Source: Albula goreensis
Lineage: Eukaryota; Chordata; Actinopteri; Albuliformes; Albulidae
Length of the DNA: 64,000 bases
Direction: 5' to 3'
NCBI GenBank assembly: GCA_022829145.1
Contig: CM040746.1
Location: 16,366,290 to 16,430,289 of the forward strand
Made by a program: the position numbers and the translations under genes. The notes under the pieces are model-generated. The model saw only the letters and a list, made by a program, of their open reading frames with translations, was not told the origin of the DNA and made no database searches. Of the stretch, positions 31,526 through 43,800 are shown piece by piece; within the stretch, counting starts at the first letter, position 1; the number at the start of each line of letters is the position of its first letter.

Positions 31526-33708
31526 CAGACCTAACGTATAGCACAGGGCAGGGGAAAGTGCAAAAATCTGCATGGTGAAGACACAGTGGAACGCTGTGAG
31601 GACAGGTGACTGCAGAGTACGGCCCAGGGCTGGGGTGAGGGGAGTGAAGGACAGTGTGGAGGAGCTGATGGCACAGGGACTGGTAAGGTGAGGACAGAGG
31701 ACACCATAAAAAGTCCCTTAGCCAACATTTTTACATGGCCAATAAATCAGGCAAGTTTTGCGGTAAAATTAAAAAAAAAAAAAACAGAATTAAAATGAAA
31801 ACAGCGCAAAGTTCAATAACATGGATTATTAACATAGACTAAAAAATGTGTGAGGCAGGAGTCAAAATACATGAACACTAAGAAAGGTGTTGGCCTTAAA
31901 GGTCCCTGTAAAGTGAAAATTTGACATCATTTCTCTTTTGTAGAAGGAGAGGTATGGGATACAGGATTTCAGAATAGAGAGCACTCTGTAATTGACAAAA
32001 AAATCTCCGCAAATCAGAGACTTTTCTTTAAGTGCTGAACACAAAATTAGGCTAAAGCGCACATTCCTGAATTATGGTATTGCCAAATTGTGTTCAGTAA
32101 CATAAAAGTGAAGTACATAAGCCCTGATTAAGCATGGGTTGCATAATAAAATGTCATGATATTTGCAACTTAAATTGAAAATGCTTTAAAATGCTGATGG
32201 GCTTTGTTCCAATAAAACCACAAATCAGACCAAAAGTGTGAAGCCAATCAATCCATTTCCTCCTGGTAACTCCTCCGTGTGGTATACACATAAGCTAGGC
32301 TTCTTATCATATGTTAGACTACCACACACTGTAGTTTGCTAGCTAGCCTATAAAAATGCCAACTGCTATCTCCTACTATGCTCCAAGGAGTATGACATGC
32401 CAAACCAGTCCATTTTTGTGGTTATAGATGCCTGGTCCAAAAAAAGTCAGTTTTGTTAATACTTTCTGGCATTTCAAATGCCAAGCAATTATGAAACTTT
32501 TTATGGCTGCAATGGAAGCAGACACTTCCATTTTTCAGCAGTTGTATTTTACATATTTCCAGAATGTAAATGGTGTCTGCTCTACAGAACATTGATACTG
32601 CTGTGGATGCCAGCTCATCATTAATCTTATCTGTTCTTTCAGAAACCAACTCCAACTTCAGAAAGAATCTTATTGGCTAGTTGAAAACGAATCAGATCAT
32701 TCCTTTTTCATCAATCACTCCTGACAGTCGCCACATAAGAGGCAGAATGAGAAGAATACTATAAAAGCAAAAACATATGAACATGTATTTTTCATTTCCA
32801 AAACTGAAACAAGTAGCATAAGAGGACATTAAAATCACTGCAAAATAAATTTGTTTTAGGGGCCAATAATTTGGTTAAAATACAGTCAAACTGACATGGT
32901 GAGAATGTTTTTTTTTGTCAGTCATGTGTTGTGAGAGCAGCATTTCTGAAAAGGTGAAAGGAAACTGTAAGGTCTCCTTTTTTTTTTTTTTTTTTACTTA
33001 CTGTAAAAATATAATTAATATTTTTCAGTCTTATGCATAGTCATGATTTACTCATATATTATTTACTTTGTGGTACTGATTGTGTATTTTATGTATAAAT
33101 CCTGTCATCTCACTGTTACATACTGTTATATTTATCACAGTGACCTCATTAAAGAAATCTAGAATTTTGATATTACGTGTGTTGGCTTTAACCAGAATCA
33201 GATGACGTTTTAAAATTTTTGCAGGGAGATTGTCATAACATGAGTGACTGTGACACTTGTACAGGTATTGTATAGCAGGTACTGTGGACACGCTAACAGA
33301 GGGTGAAGAGGGTGAGAATTGAGAAAACGGCGAATAAGAGGTAGTAATGGGAGAACAAACTTTCAGGAAGCCCATAATGCTTGGAGCAACAATGAGCTGT
33401 CAATCACTAACTTCTTCCCAACAATCAAAAATGTGGCTTCCATTGAAAAACACTGACAGCTTATTGTAGCTCTGCCAAAGTTTCATGGTTTCATGAAGCT
33501 TCATTGTCCCATCACTAGTTGAGGGATAAGGGTAGGGCACATTGCCGGGGTGGGGATAGAGGCTGTGCATGGGACATAAGGACCACATTAGGCAAGTGAG
33601 GAAGTTACATGAAGGGAAATTGTCCTTTAAGCTTCCATTCCAGGGAAATCTGATTTGCTGGGGCAGCTCTGTGAGTGAAGCAGGGCATGGCAGGCTGGAG
33701 ACAAACCC
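31526..33708 (-). other. rnf145: Probable rnf145 3' UTR
   Basis: Contiguous with the terminal coding exon and free of splice-compatible coding sequence. It contains T-rich runs on the + strand (near 32,981-32,995) and AU-rich stretches in the sense orientation. The 3' limit is set only by the candidate AATAAA. Confidence 0.5.
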
Positions 33709-34164
33709 TCAATGCTGTGGGTTAGGAGAGGTGGGGGGGCCTGGCCCACCTGGCAGGGGGGTGCTAGGGGGCTGTCCACTCCAGATGCCCCCCTGCCGCT
33801 CAGAAAGAGGAGGGTCTTGCTGCTCCCAGCTCTCTTTGCCCTCAGACTGGGCACTGTCCAGTCTGGGGTCTATACATGAGACCAGGGGAGGTGCTGATTC
33901 TGCCTGTGGGGGGTCCAGCTCAGCCGAAGTGTTGGGGTTTGTCTCTGTGTCTGCTGGCTCTACCTCCTCTTGGTTTTGATTTGCCGGCTCGGGTGGAAGG
34001 TGAGGTGGGAGGTCCTGGGGAGGCATGGCAGTACTGCCAGGCTGTGATTGGCTCTTGAGCTGGCTGTGGCAGAGGGGGCAGGTCTCCTGCACATAGAGCC
34101 ACTTCTTCAGGCAGCCGGCATGGAAGAAATGACTGCAGGGAGTGATCACTGCACACGTCATGTC
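33709..34164 (-). CDS. rnf145: rnf145 coding exon 10 (terminal)
   Basis: 456 nt, residues 543-693 and stop TGA (33,709-33,711). DMTCAVITPCSHFFHAGCLK and KWLYVQETCPLC complete the RING-H2 finger. The remaining 119 residues are rich in Pro, Gln, Glu and Ser and have little in common with the human tail. Acceptor CCTTCAG. Confidence 0.95.
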   Translation of the reverse strand, partial: DMTCAVITPCSHFFHAGCLKKWLYVQETCPLCHSQLKSQSQPGSTAMPPQDLPPHLPPEPANQNQEEVEPADTETNPNTSAELDPPQAESAPPLVSCIDPRLDSAQSEGKESWEQQDPPLSERQGGIWSGQPPSTPLPGGPGPPTSPNPQH

Positions 34165-37100
34165 CTGAAGGGAGCGCATGAGACAGCAGGTCAGTATCCT
34201 GTATAATCAACTGTGACTAATGCCACTCTAACAGTATTTAATGGTGACAATTGTATGTCACACTCTGCATTCCTTTGTGTTAAGTGGTGGATTTCACTTC
34301 TTTCACATCTTTAGCTCTTTATCCCTTAAAAAGGGAGCATGAAACTCAGAAAGCTGGATTTCTGACTTGTATTACAATTTTCTTTATGTTCTTTTATAAT
34401 TTAATTATATATGCATTTCTAACATTAATAACCTGACAAAGAATGGCATCAACCACTATTCTATATTTCACTGTCCATGTAATGGAGTGTTTGACACTAA
34501 GAAGGCATAAATGGGTATGCCACTTCCAGTTTCACACTGAATTCACTTGACTCGTCAGTCAGTAACAAAGGTTAGTTTCTCTGAAGTTCAAACATATATG
34601 TGTAACTGTTAACTAATTTTGTTTAGACTCTTGGCACACAACATACAATTGGGAAGTTACTGGGACATCTGTTGTTGGATGCTGGCTTAATGCACAACAT
34701 TATGAGGAGATGAAGTCATTCCATCCACTCATCACTAGGGGGCTCTACAGTACCTCCTAACTACACAACAAAGTTCTGCACAGCAGGGAATGATGAATTA
34801 ATTAGTAATGTAACTGTATTGCCTTTTACATTGATAAATCTTAGATACTTTTGTCCAGAATTAGACTTTCAAGTTCAAAATGCACAAAATTAACATGGGT
34901 AATTCAAAAACCAGCCTATGTAGCTATCATATAATAGATTCCAGTACATAATCATACAAGCACATTCAAACATGCACATGTTCAGGCAAACATACTGTAC
35001 ATACAGGCAATCATACATATTCAGTATTACAGTACAAGCGCAATTCTAATAAAAGATAAACTTTTGCACTGTGTAGTCACGTTTTCAGTTCCCCTGTAAG
35101 TTGGAAGCATTGACTCTCTAGACCCTCAGTGCCCAAAGGAGCACACACAGTTGCGTGCACACACACTCACTCCGGCGCACACTCACCTGGTAGCAGATTG
35201 CACAGATGTCGTTGTGCTGCTCCAGCTGCAGGCAGGTGGCGGTGGGCATGTTCTTGATCTTGTTGACAGCATCTCTGCGCAGCAGGAAGCTCTGCCAGCC
35301 CAGCTGTGCCCGCAGCCACACGTTGTAGTACGAGTGGATGAAAATAATGGTGGAGCCCATCACTGTCCACTCGCCGAAGAGTGTCTCCGACACGCCATAT
35401 GCCACCACACACAGCGCCACCAGAAACTCCAGCAGCCGATATGTGCCATTCACATAGTAGATGACATCGTCCATGTTCTCCACCGGCTCCTTGCGCCACT
35501 CTTCCACCATGAACAGCACATAGATCAGCAGTGTGCCCAGAACCTGCAGGAGAAAAACACCATTATCACTGACATCAGCACCATTATAGAAGCTACTCCC
35601 ATTACCAGTCAAGCAGCAGGGCCTCATTAAAAAAATACAGCATAGTTTTTCTGCTGCAGCTGTACCAGTCAGATCTGTTGGGAGGTTTAGAAAATGGTTA
35701 ATACGACATGTAGAAGGCTGTGTAACCATCATAAGGAGCATATTTGAGTTTTCAGTGGTGTTTTCCTGCCTGTAGCACTAGTTAGAGCTAAGAAGGAAGG
35801 GGGTGTGTTCTGTATCTGTAGCTGTACAGTCAGAGTTAAGGGAAGGGGGTGTGTTCTGTATCTGTAACTGTACAGTCAGAGTTAAGGGAAGGGGGTGTGT
35901 TCTGTATCTGTAGCTGTACAGTCAGAGTTAAGGGAAGGGGGTGTTCTGTATCTGTAGCTGTACAGTACAGTCAGAGTTAAGGAAGGGGGTGTGTTCTGTA
36001 TCTGTAACTGTACAGTCAGAGTTAAGGGAAGGGGGTGTGTTCTGTATCTGTAGCTGTACAGTCAGAGTTAAGGGAAGGGGGTGTGTTCTGTATCTGTAAC
36101 TGTACAGTCAGAGTTAAGGGAAGGGGGTGTGTTCTGTATCTGTAGCTGTACAGTCAGAGTTAAGGGAAGGGGGTGTGTTCTGTATCTGTAGCTGTACAGT
36201 CAGAGTTAAGGGAAGGGGGTGTGTTCTGTATCTGTAGCTGTACAGTCAGAGTTAAGGGAAGGGGGTGTGTTCTGTACATTCTGTACCTGTTGCTGTAGCA
36301 GAAGTTAAGGGGAAGGGGGTGTGTTCAGGACCTGCACCAGTAGTCAGTGTTAAAGGGCATGCCTTGTGTTCAGTACCTGCAGGGAGGTGAGGATGCTGGA
36401 GGAGATGATGATCAGCAGCCAGAAGTCCATGTGGAAGAACTGGCAGATCATGTAGGCCATGTAGGCCGGGAAGACCAGCAGGAACAGACACAGGCTGACG
36501 GCCCGGAAGTGCTTCCACAGACTTCTATAGGGGTGCAGCAGAGGAATGAACAACTTCATGCTGTTATCGATCCTCCAAGATACGCATTACATAATGCATC
36601 TTTATCATAATGGCTATGGAAGCCATTCTGTAAAAAAGCAGCTGCCACATTACAAAATGCAAAATACCAAACAAAATAATAAGTCCCTTCTGATATTGTA
36701 ATTACAGAGATAAATGTGCATCTGGACACCATTCAGCAAAAGTTAAGAAATTGCTTAAGAAGAGGACTTTTAACATTCAATATATGACGAAAGTTGTGGT
36801 AAGTGTTCAGGAGAATAAGAGCAGACTTCAAGCAGCTAACATGTGGATGGAACCCACTGGAGTGGACAGCTACAGGGCTCTGTTAGTGTGGCTGTGGAGG
36901 TGCCGGAGAGCAAGGCTCTCTCACTTGTCTCTGGAGGCCCCAAGTGCCAGCACAATGGGGTCGGCGATCTCCAACATGGACTGCAGGATGGAGGCAACCA
37001 CAATGAAGAGGATGATGCTGAGGAGGAAGGCTCTGTGGATGACCTGCAGCTCGATCAGACCCGTCTGTACCGCGAGGATGAGGAGGGTGATCCCCTCAGT

Positions 37101-37770
37101 CATACCCCTGGAAAACACAGACAATGAGACCCTCAGACACCCATAATCCCCTGCTGACATTGATAACACACTAATATTCACATTATGAAACTGATTATAC
37201 ACTAATTATCACATCATGAAACTGATTATACACTAATACTCACATCATAAAACTGACTACACCCTAATCCTAACATCATGAAACAGATTACACACTAATA
37301 CATGTAATATTTAAAAAAATGAAACACAAAAATGTCAAACACAGACACACTTGGTAACATAAGCAGTATTTGTGCACAGGCTAATATCTTCATGCGAGGC
37401 TCTTTGACACAGGTTGTGTACCTGTGCATGGTGTTGTCATTCATAAAGGCCCGGTATCCCTGCAGGTAGAACTTGCAGAGTGTGAGGACGCCCAGCGCCA
37501 CAAATGACACAGTGAAGACCAGGCCCAGCAGAGAGTATGGTGTGCTGCAGCACTCTGCAATGCTGCAAGCAGAAAGAGCAAACATGTCAGCATGCATGCA
37601 TATGCATGCACACACAACACACACACACGTACAAGTGCACACACGCACCCCGACACTCTATGTCTACATAGAAGAGGACCAGTAAGTCCTTGATTAATAA
37701 CAAACCTTGGACGACAGGCAAACATATTAATCCAGGAATTTAGTGCACTTTCATATGTTAAAGAGGTCTT

Positions 37771-37806
<36 letters not shown>

Positions 37807-40800
37807 AAAAAAACAATAAAGAAACAAAAAGATAGTACAAAAGGATAACACAAATTTGACTCCATAATATTTGGTTCAAAACTGGATTTTTACTTGGCGG
37901 AGCAGATTTCTCTCGTTACAACTGACTCAAGGCAATGAAGGTGCATTTCTGCCTAGAACGGTTTCAGACATTTCAAACAAGGATTCTAAGCCATTAATAA
38001 AGAAATGCTTTCATCAGCTTCATTGTCAGTTGTGACACACTCCAAAACCACGTGGAACAGTTTTTACTACTGAACACAAGCCACATGTGAAATAAATGAC
38101 AATTCAGTGGACTGTGAATATCGGCTTCCTCAGACACTCGATAACATGAATGAAGTTGCAAGTGTAGGGGTGCACCCCCACCTGGTGAGGAAGAGAAAGA
38201 GCAGCCTCTCGCGGGACGTGGGCTGATCCCGGGTGCTGAAGTAGGTGTAGATCTGCAGGGCAAATAGAACCAGCCAGAAGCACATGAACAAGACGGGCAG
38301 AACCAGCTGGTTCCACAGGGACATCCCCAGTGCCAGGAGCCCATACACCTCCACCACCTGAACAAGGGAACAAAGAAGGATGGGACAGAGAGAGGGAGAG
38401 AACAAAAGAGTGAAAAGGGGATTAGACAAACAGGAGGGGAATGTGAAGAATAACAGGAAGGAGGAGTCAGTATTATCACAACAGTATGCTGTGAGGAAAT
38501 AACGGATGGTTTGAACAAACACTGATAGGGCTCCAGAGCAGGTGTCCCACCTGCACTAGCTCGCGGTAGGCTGTCTTGGCCAGGTTGTAGGGCACCAGCA
38601 GGTTGGAGGCCAGGAAGTAGAGCACCTCCAGGCCGGTGAAGATCATAGCAAACCGGTTGATGAAGACGATGGTCTCCAGGGGCACCAGACACAGACGGGC
38701 CACCAGGGGGAGCAGGTGAGCAGAGAACAACCATATCTGTTTGGTCTGCATGACACAGGAGCACAGTGTGCACACCACCAGCTGGCCTGGAAACAGACAG
38801 AACAGGAAGTCCTCACTCAGGCACCTTCGAGGCACCCTCAAGCGTCACAAGAGATGGTGATACTCAACAGAGACGCAGACACTAGGCCTGAGGTGCTCTG
38901 CTACTGCCACTTCAGAAAGACCTCAAACCCATTAACAGCTATTTAATGAGCTGTGACTTTATACTCCAGTGACAACTTAAGAGAACTATTCAAGACATTT
39001 TCACTAAGTTCTTCCACACCAAACAGCCCATTTGTTTGATATTTAAGTGCAAAAGAGAACTCATTTCAGGGGTTTGGTACAACATTTGGTAAACGCCTAA
39101 AGATACACATTATTACAAGTTAGGAGAATCTTTAATGGAACAAGTGGTAAGGAAGAATATGTCATTGAGACTTTGAAAACTGATGGAGAAGATAAGTGAT
39201 CTGACAGTCACAGCCCACTGGCAGGGAATGTGCAGTACAGGTAGGCTACATTTCACTCAGACAATGTTAACTGATTGGACAGCAGGGATGAAAGGCTTAG
39301 AAAGAATCAAATCAAACAAAGGCAGCACAGTAGAGGACTGCACAACTATTATGGAAAAAAATACTCAGCTCATTTACTCAGATGTAGCACCCTGCAGTCA
39401 GTTTCCAAAGGGTGTGCCAATGCAGCAATGTGATTAACTAAATTGTGTGCCCAGGATGTGAGTAATTGCCCTTAAATACTTATTTTTTCTTCATGAAACA
39501 ACAAACAATCTTGTACCCTTAACAAGCATCAACCCCTTTTTTAAGAAAAGAGTTTTATTTCTTAATTCACACAGCTTTCTAATGACATGAAACTCCAGCT
39601 TCTTACTTTGAAGCAAATTAGGCCTCCCTATTAGATGTAATATGAATGAACATATGCCTGCCTAGTAAATAAGACTGTCAAGGACAGAGAGAACTAAATA
39701 CATTGTTTAAGAATAGGAACCTAGAAATCCACAAACCAACATCTCATTTCAAAGTACTCTCATTGTTCCTACTTGTCCAGCCCCCTTTCTTCTCTTTCCT
39801 GAGAGGTTTATCAATGTGTGGCAGTTATAGCTATTGCAACTGCAGAAGTATCAGGGAAATAACAGAGGGGTTATTGTAAGGAGACCTCAGGACTAGCTAA
39901 GGGCAGCTGAACTCCTTTCTCTCAAATGAAATGTCAGACCTAATTGTGGAGCTGTGTGGAAGGTTGTACGACACATCTTGTCCAATCACTGTCCGCCAGA
40001 GTTGATTGCACATCTGTGAGGCATCTGACAAGGCCTGACAGCAAGAGGCCTGCATAAAGTCTCGTCACAGTGAACTTCAGACATGCACGGAGAGGAACGT
40101 TCACTCTGTTGTGACGGATGAAGGGAGAAAGCACAAGCGCAGCCATGACTTCCTCCCCTCCACTATATCGTCAAGAAAATTGTTGGTGTAGGACCTCTCT
40201 GCCTGCAGGTGTTAGAGTTAGGGTCCTCAGTTAGACCAAGATTTATGGATCCACAATTTATGGACCCCAACTTATCAAAAGGGACTTGAGAAAAGCCCGT
40301 AAGTTTATGGGAAAATGGGGCCTGGGGGAGGGATGAAAATGTGACCTAAATTCTGCTGCAGTACACATATAGGCAAAACTAGCCATGATAGTCTGGCTTC
40401 AGAGCAACAGGTGTGTATGCCTGACATAGAAATACAAAGATCATATAAGTATGCACAGGTTTAAAATTGCATACATAAAATAACTGCTACCAGCCCAGCA
40501 CCAGGTTTTAACAAAGATAGCATACAGCAACTGCAACAATGTCAATGGTTTAACCTTAATCCTGTCAAATCTGAAAGTAAACAGTTCAGCTCTTTTAAAG
40601 ACATCATCATTTCAGTCTGATTCCACATACAGATGTACAGGCATTGGTAGTGGAAAAGATAGTGATCCATATGCTATTGTGACTGTCACTGATGGAACTG
40701 TACAATTTGTGAATCATGGAAAAATGTAACCCACTATCGACAGGGTGAATGTGAAGTGACTCCCATAAAAAAAGTAAACCGAGTACCATGAGAGCCTTCT

Positions 40801-43800
40801 ACCATGTAAATAGGGGCCAGTACATTCCATGAGCTTCCTATTCATAACAATGCGACAGTTACCAGCCCTTGCTTTTCAACTGTCCAAGTGCTCCATGGGA
40901 TGCAACGTAACGGTCTGACTATATTTAGCAGAGAGACCAACAAACTGAAATACAAAACCAGTGACACAAAGACCGTCACACCCACCTTTGAGACTACTGT
41001 GTAGTGACTGACAAAAGGCATAAAGAAAGAGCACACACTTAACTGAAAAACTATTAAAATACAGTGCCTTCCCAGTGTGTCCAGACCCTTCAGTTTTTAG
41101 TTCAGAAAGTTTCCATATTTCTCTAACTCAGCTTGGAATTATGACATTTTTTTAAAAACATCTCACATCTACATACTCTACTTCATACTGTCAAAGCAAA
41201 AACTGCATTTAATATAAAGTTATTACATTTATTACATTTAAAGTAAATAAAAATGAGAAAACCAGATGTCATGATTGCGTATATATAAAACTAATCTTGT
41301 TCCGGTGCACTATTATGAAATCAACACAAATAGTAAAACATCGGTGTGCATTAATCTAATAAAATAAATTGACAATTTACATCATTATGTAAAAATAAAT
41401 ATAAATCTGCAGGTCCCTCTGGCAAGTAAAGATTACATTTGATAACCATATTTAAACCTGAACATAACTGCAGTTACATTCCCTTTGCTAAAGGAAACAC
41501 ATACAAAAGATACAAATATATTTGCAATCAAGTTGTCTTCTGGGAAGTGTCATAATTTCAAGCTCTGAGGGGAGAAAAATGTCCGCATTGGGCAAGGGTC
41601 TGAATGCTTTCACAAGGCACCGTAGCGTTGATGAAAGTCACAGCAGGCAGAGAAATTTCTGCACTCTGGCAGCTCAGCTGTGCCTGTAGTTTCTCATCAA
41701 TTGGAAGGCTCTAATTATCCAGCAAGCGCTCTTAATTAGCACTTGAGATCCTCTGCAGATAAGGACACTGCTGGCACAGGCCGCAAGAGCTCTGCAGCCT
41801 GGCTCACTGTGTGACCCTGTTCCCTTCTCTTTCCTGCCCCAGGAGAGCTGCTCAGGCTCAGTGAGACCCTGTTCCCTTCTCTTTCCTGCCCCAGGAGAGC
41901 TGCTCAGGCTCAGTGAGACCCTGTTCCCTTCTCTTTCCCGCCCAAAGAGTGGAGCTCAGGCTCAGTGAGACCCTGTTCCCTTCTCTTTCCTGCCCCAGGA
42001 GAGCTGCTCAGGCTCAGTGAGACCCTGTTCCCTTCTCTTTCCTGCCCCAGGAGAGCTGCTCAGGCTCAGTGAGACCCTGTTCCCTTCTCTTTCCTGCCCC
42101 AGGAGAGCTGCTCAGGCTCAGTGAGACCCTGTTCCCTTCTCTTTCCCGCCCAAAGAGTGGAGCTCAGGCTCAGTGAGACCCTGTTCCCTCCTCTTTCCCG
42201 CCCAAAGAGTGGAGCTCAGGCTCAGTGAGACCCTGTTCCCTTCTCTTTCCTGCCCCAGGAGAGCTGCTCAGGCTCAGTGAGACCCTGTTCCCTTCTCTTT
42301 CCCGCCCAAAGAGTGGAGCTCAGGCTCAGTGAGACCCTGTTCCCTTCTCTTTCCCACCCAAAGAGTGGAGCTCAGGCTCAGTGAGACCCTGTTCCCTTCT
42401 CTTTCCTGCCCCAGGAGAGCAGCTCAGGCTCAGTAAGACCCTGTTCCCTTCTCTTTCCTGCCCCAGGAGAGCAGCTCAGGCTCAGTAAGACCCTGTTCCC
42501 TTCTCTTTCCTGCCCAAAGAGTGGAGCTCAGGCTTAGTGAGACCCTGTTCCCTTCTCTTTCCTGCCCCAGGAGAGCAGCTCAGGCTCAGTAAGACCCTGT
42601 TCCCTTCTCTTTCCTGCCCCAGGAGAGCAGCTCAGGCTCAGTGAGACCCTGTTCCCTTCTCTTTCCTGCCCCAGGAGAGCAGCTCAGGCTCAGTAAGACC
42701 TTGTTCCCTCCTCTTTCCTGCCCAAAGAGTGGAGCTCAGGCTCAGTGAGACCCTGTTCCCTCCTCTTTCCTGCCCAAAGAGTGGAGCTCAGGCTCAGTGA
42801 GACCCTGTTCCCTTCTCTTTCCTGCCCCAGGAGAGCAGCTCAGGCCCAGCCAGCCAGGTCCCCAAAGGGGAGATCCACTCTCCCGATGCATACTAGATTG
42901 AATAAAACATGCCTCTGCTCCCTCCCTCAAAGGCAGCTTTCTGCCACTGAGCTCTCCAAAGAAACAAGCTGAAGGAGAGGGTTTCCAGACTGCTGCCTTT
43001 TCACTTCACCTGAGCTCCATTTAGTATGAAGGAGACATTAAGTGAATGTTGATCTGAATTTCACAGTTCAACAGTTTGTCTTTCAAGTTTTAATAACATG
43101 TTTTTTTTGGTAAGTGTATTTCTGATGAGCAATATTTTCTTCCTCTGATTACAATTCATAGATACACCTTGAACAAATACATACATTTGCTCAAAGCAGT
43201 ACAAAACAGAGTGGCCACATCAGTGAGCCCGGGTATATAACCTGAATCACTGAAATAATGGCTCTAATGCATTGCAGTTTGAGCCAGTTCAGGCTTTACT
43301 ACAAGCCAGGTGCACTAAAAGGTTGTACAACTGAATACTTACAACAGGCTCAAATATTATGCACAACAAATTTATGTTTGCTTGTTGCAAATGTAAATTT
43401 TGCAGTATTAATGTATTAAAGTTGTCTTTGTAAAGGTCTACTGTTTGCATGTAATGTAATGAGTGGATGCTGAAGTCCAGGTGTATACCAGGTTAGGTTC
43501 GGGGGAATTCATGGTGTGGAGAAGATGAAGTTCAGGTAAATTCCAGAGGCCAGTGCAGGTAATAGTAGCTTCAAAACTAAGAGCTGTACTAATGGTCCAA
43601 GCTTACATCCTAACACTAGAACCAGAGCTTATTGCCTTCAGAAACTGCTGCTGCATTTTGCAAACTGTATGCCACCCATTTCACACAAGTACAATGTGAC
43701 TGTTGCAATGGTAACATGCGAAAAAGCTATGAAATGAACTTTGCACTGAGACAGATATCACAGAAATGTAATTAATGAAGCACCAATTACAGTATAGATT

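Noticed and set aside
35151-35630. Plus-strand open frame of about 159 codons opposite rnf145 coding exon 9
   Set aside because: It is the antisense shadow of a strongly conserved coding exon, with a His/Val/Gln-rich composition and no family match.
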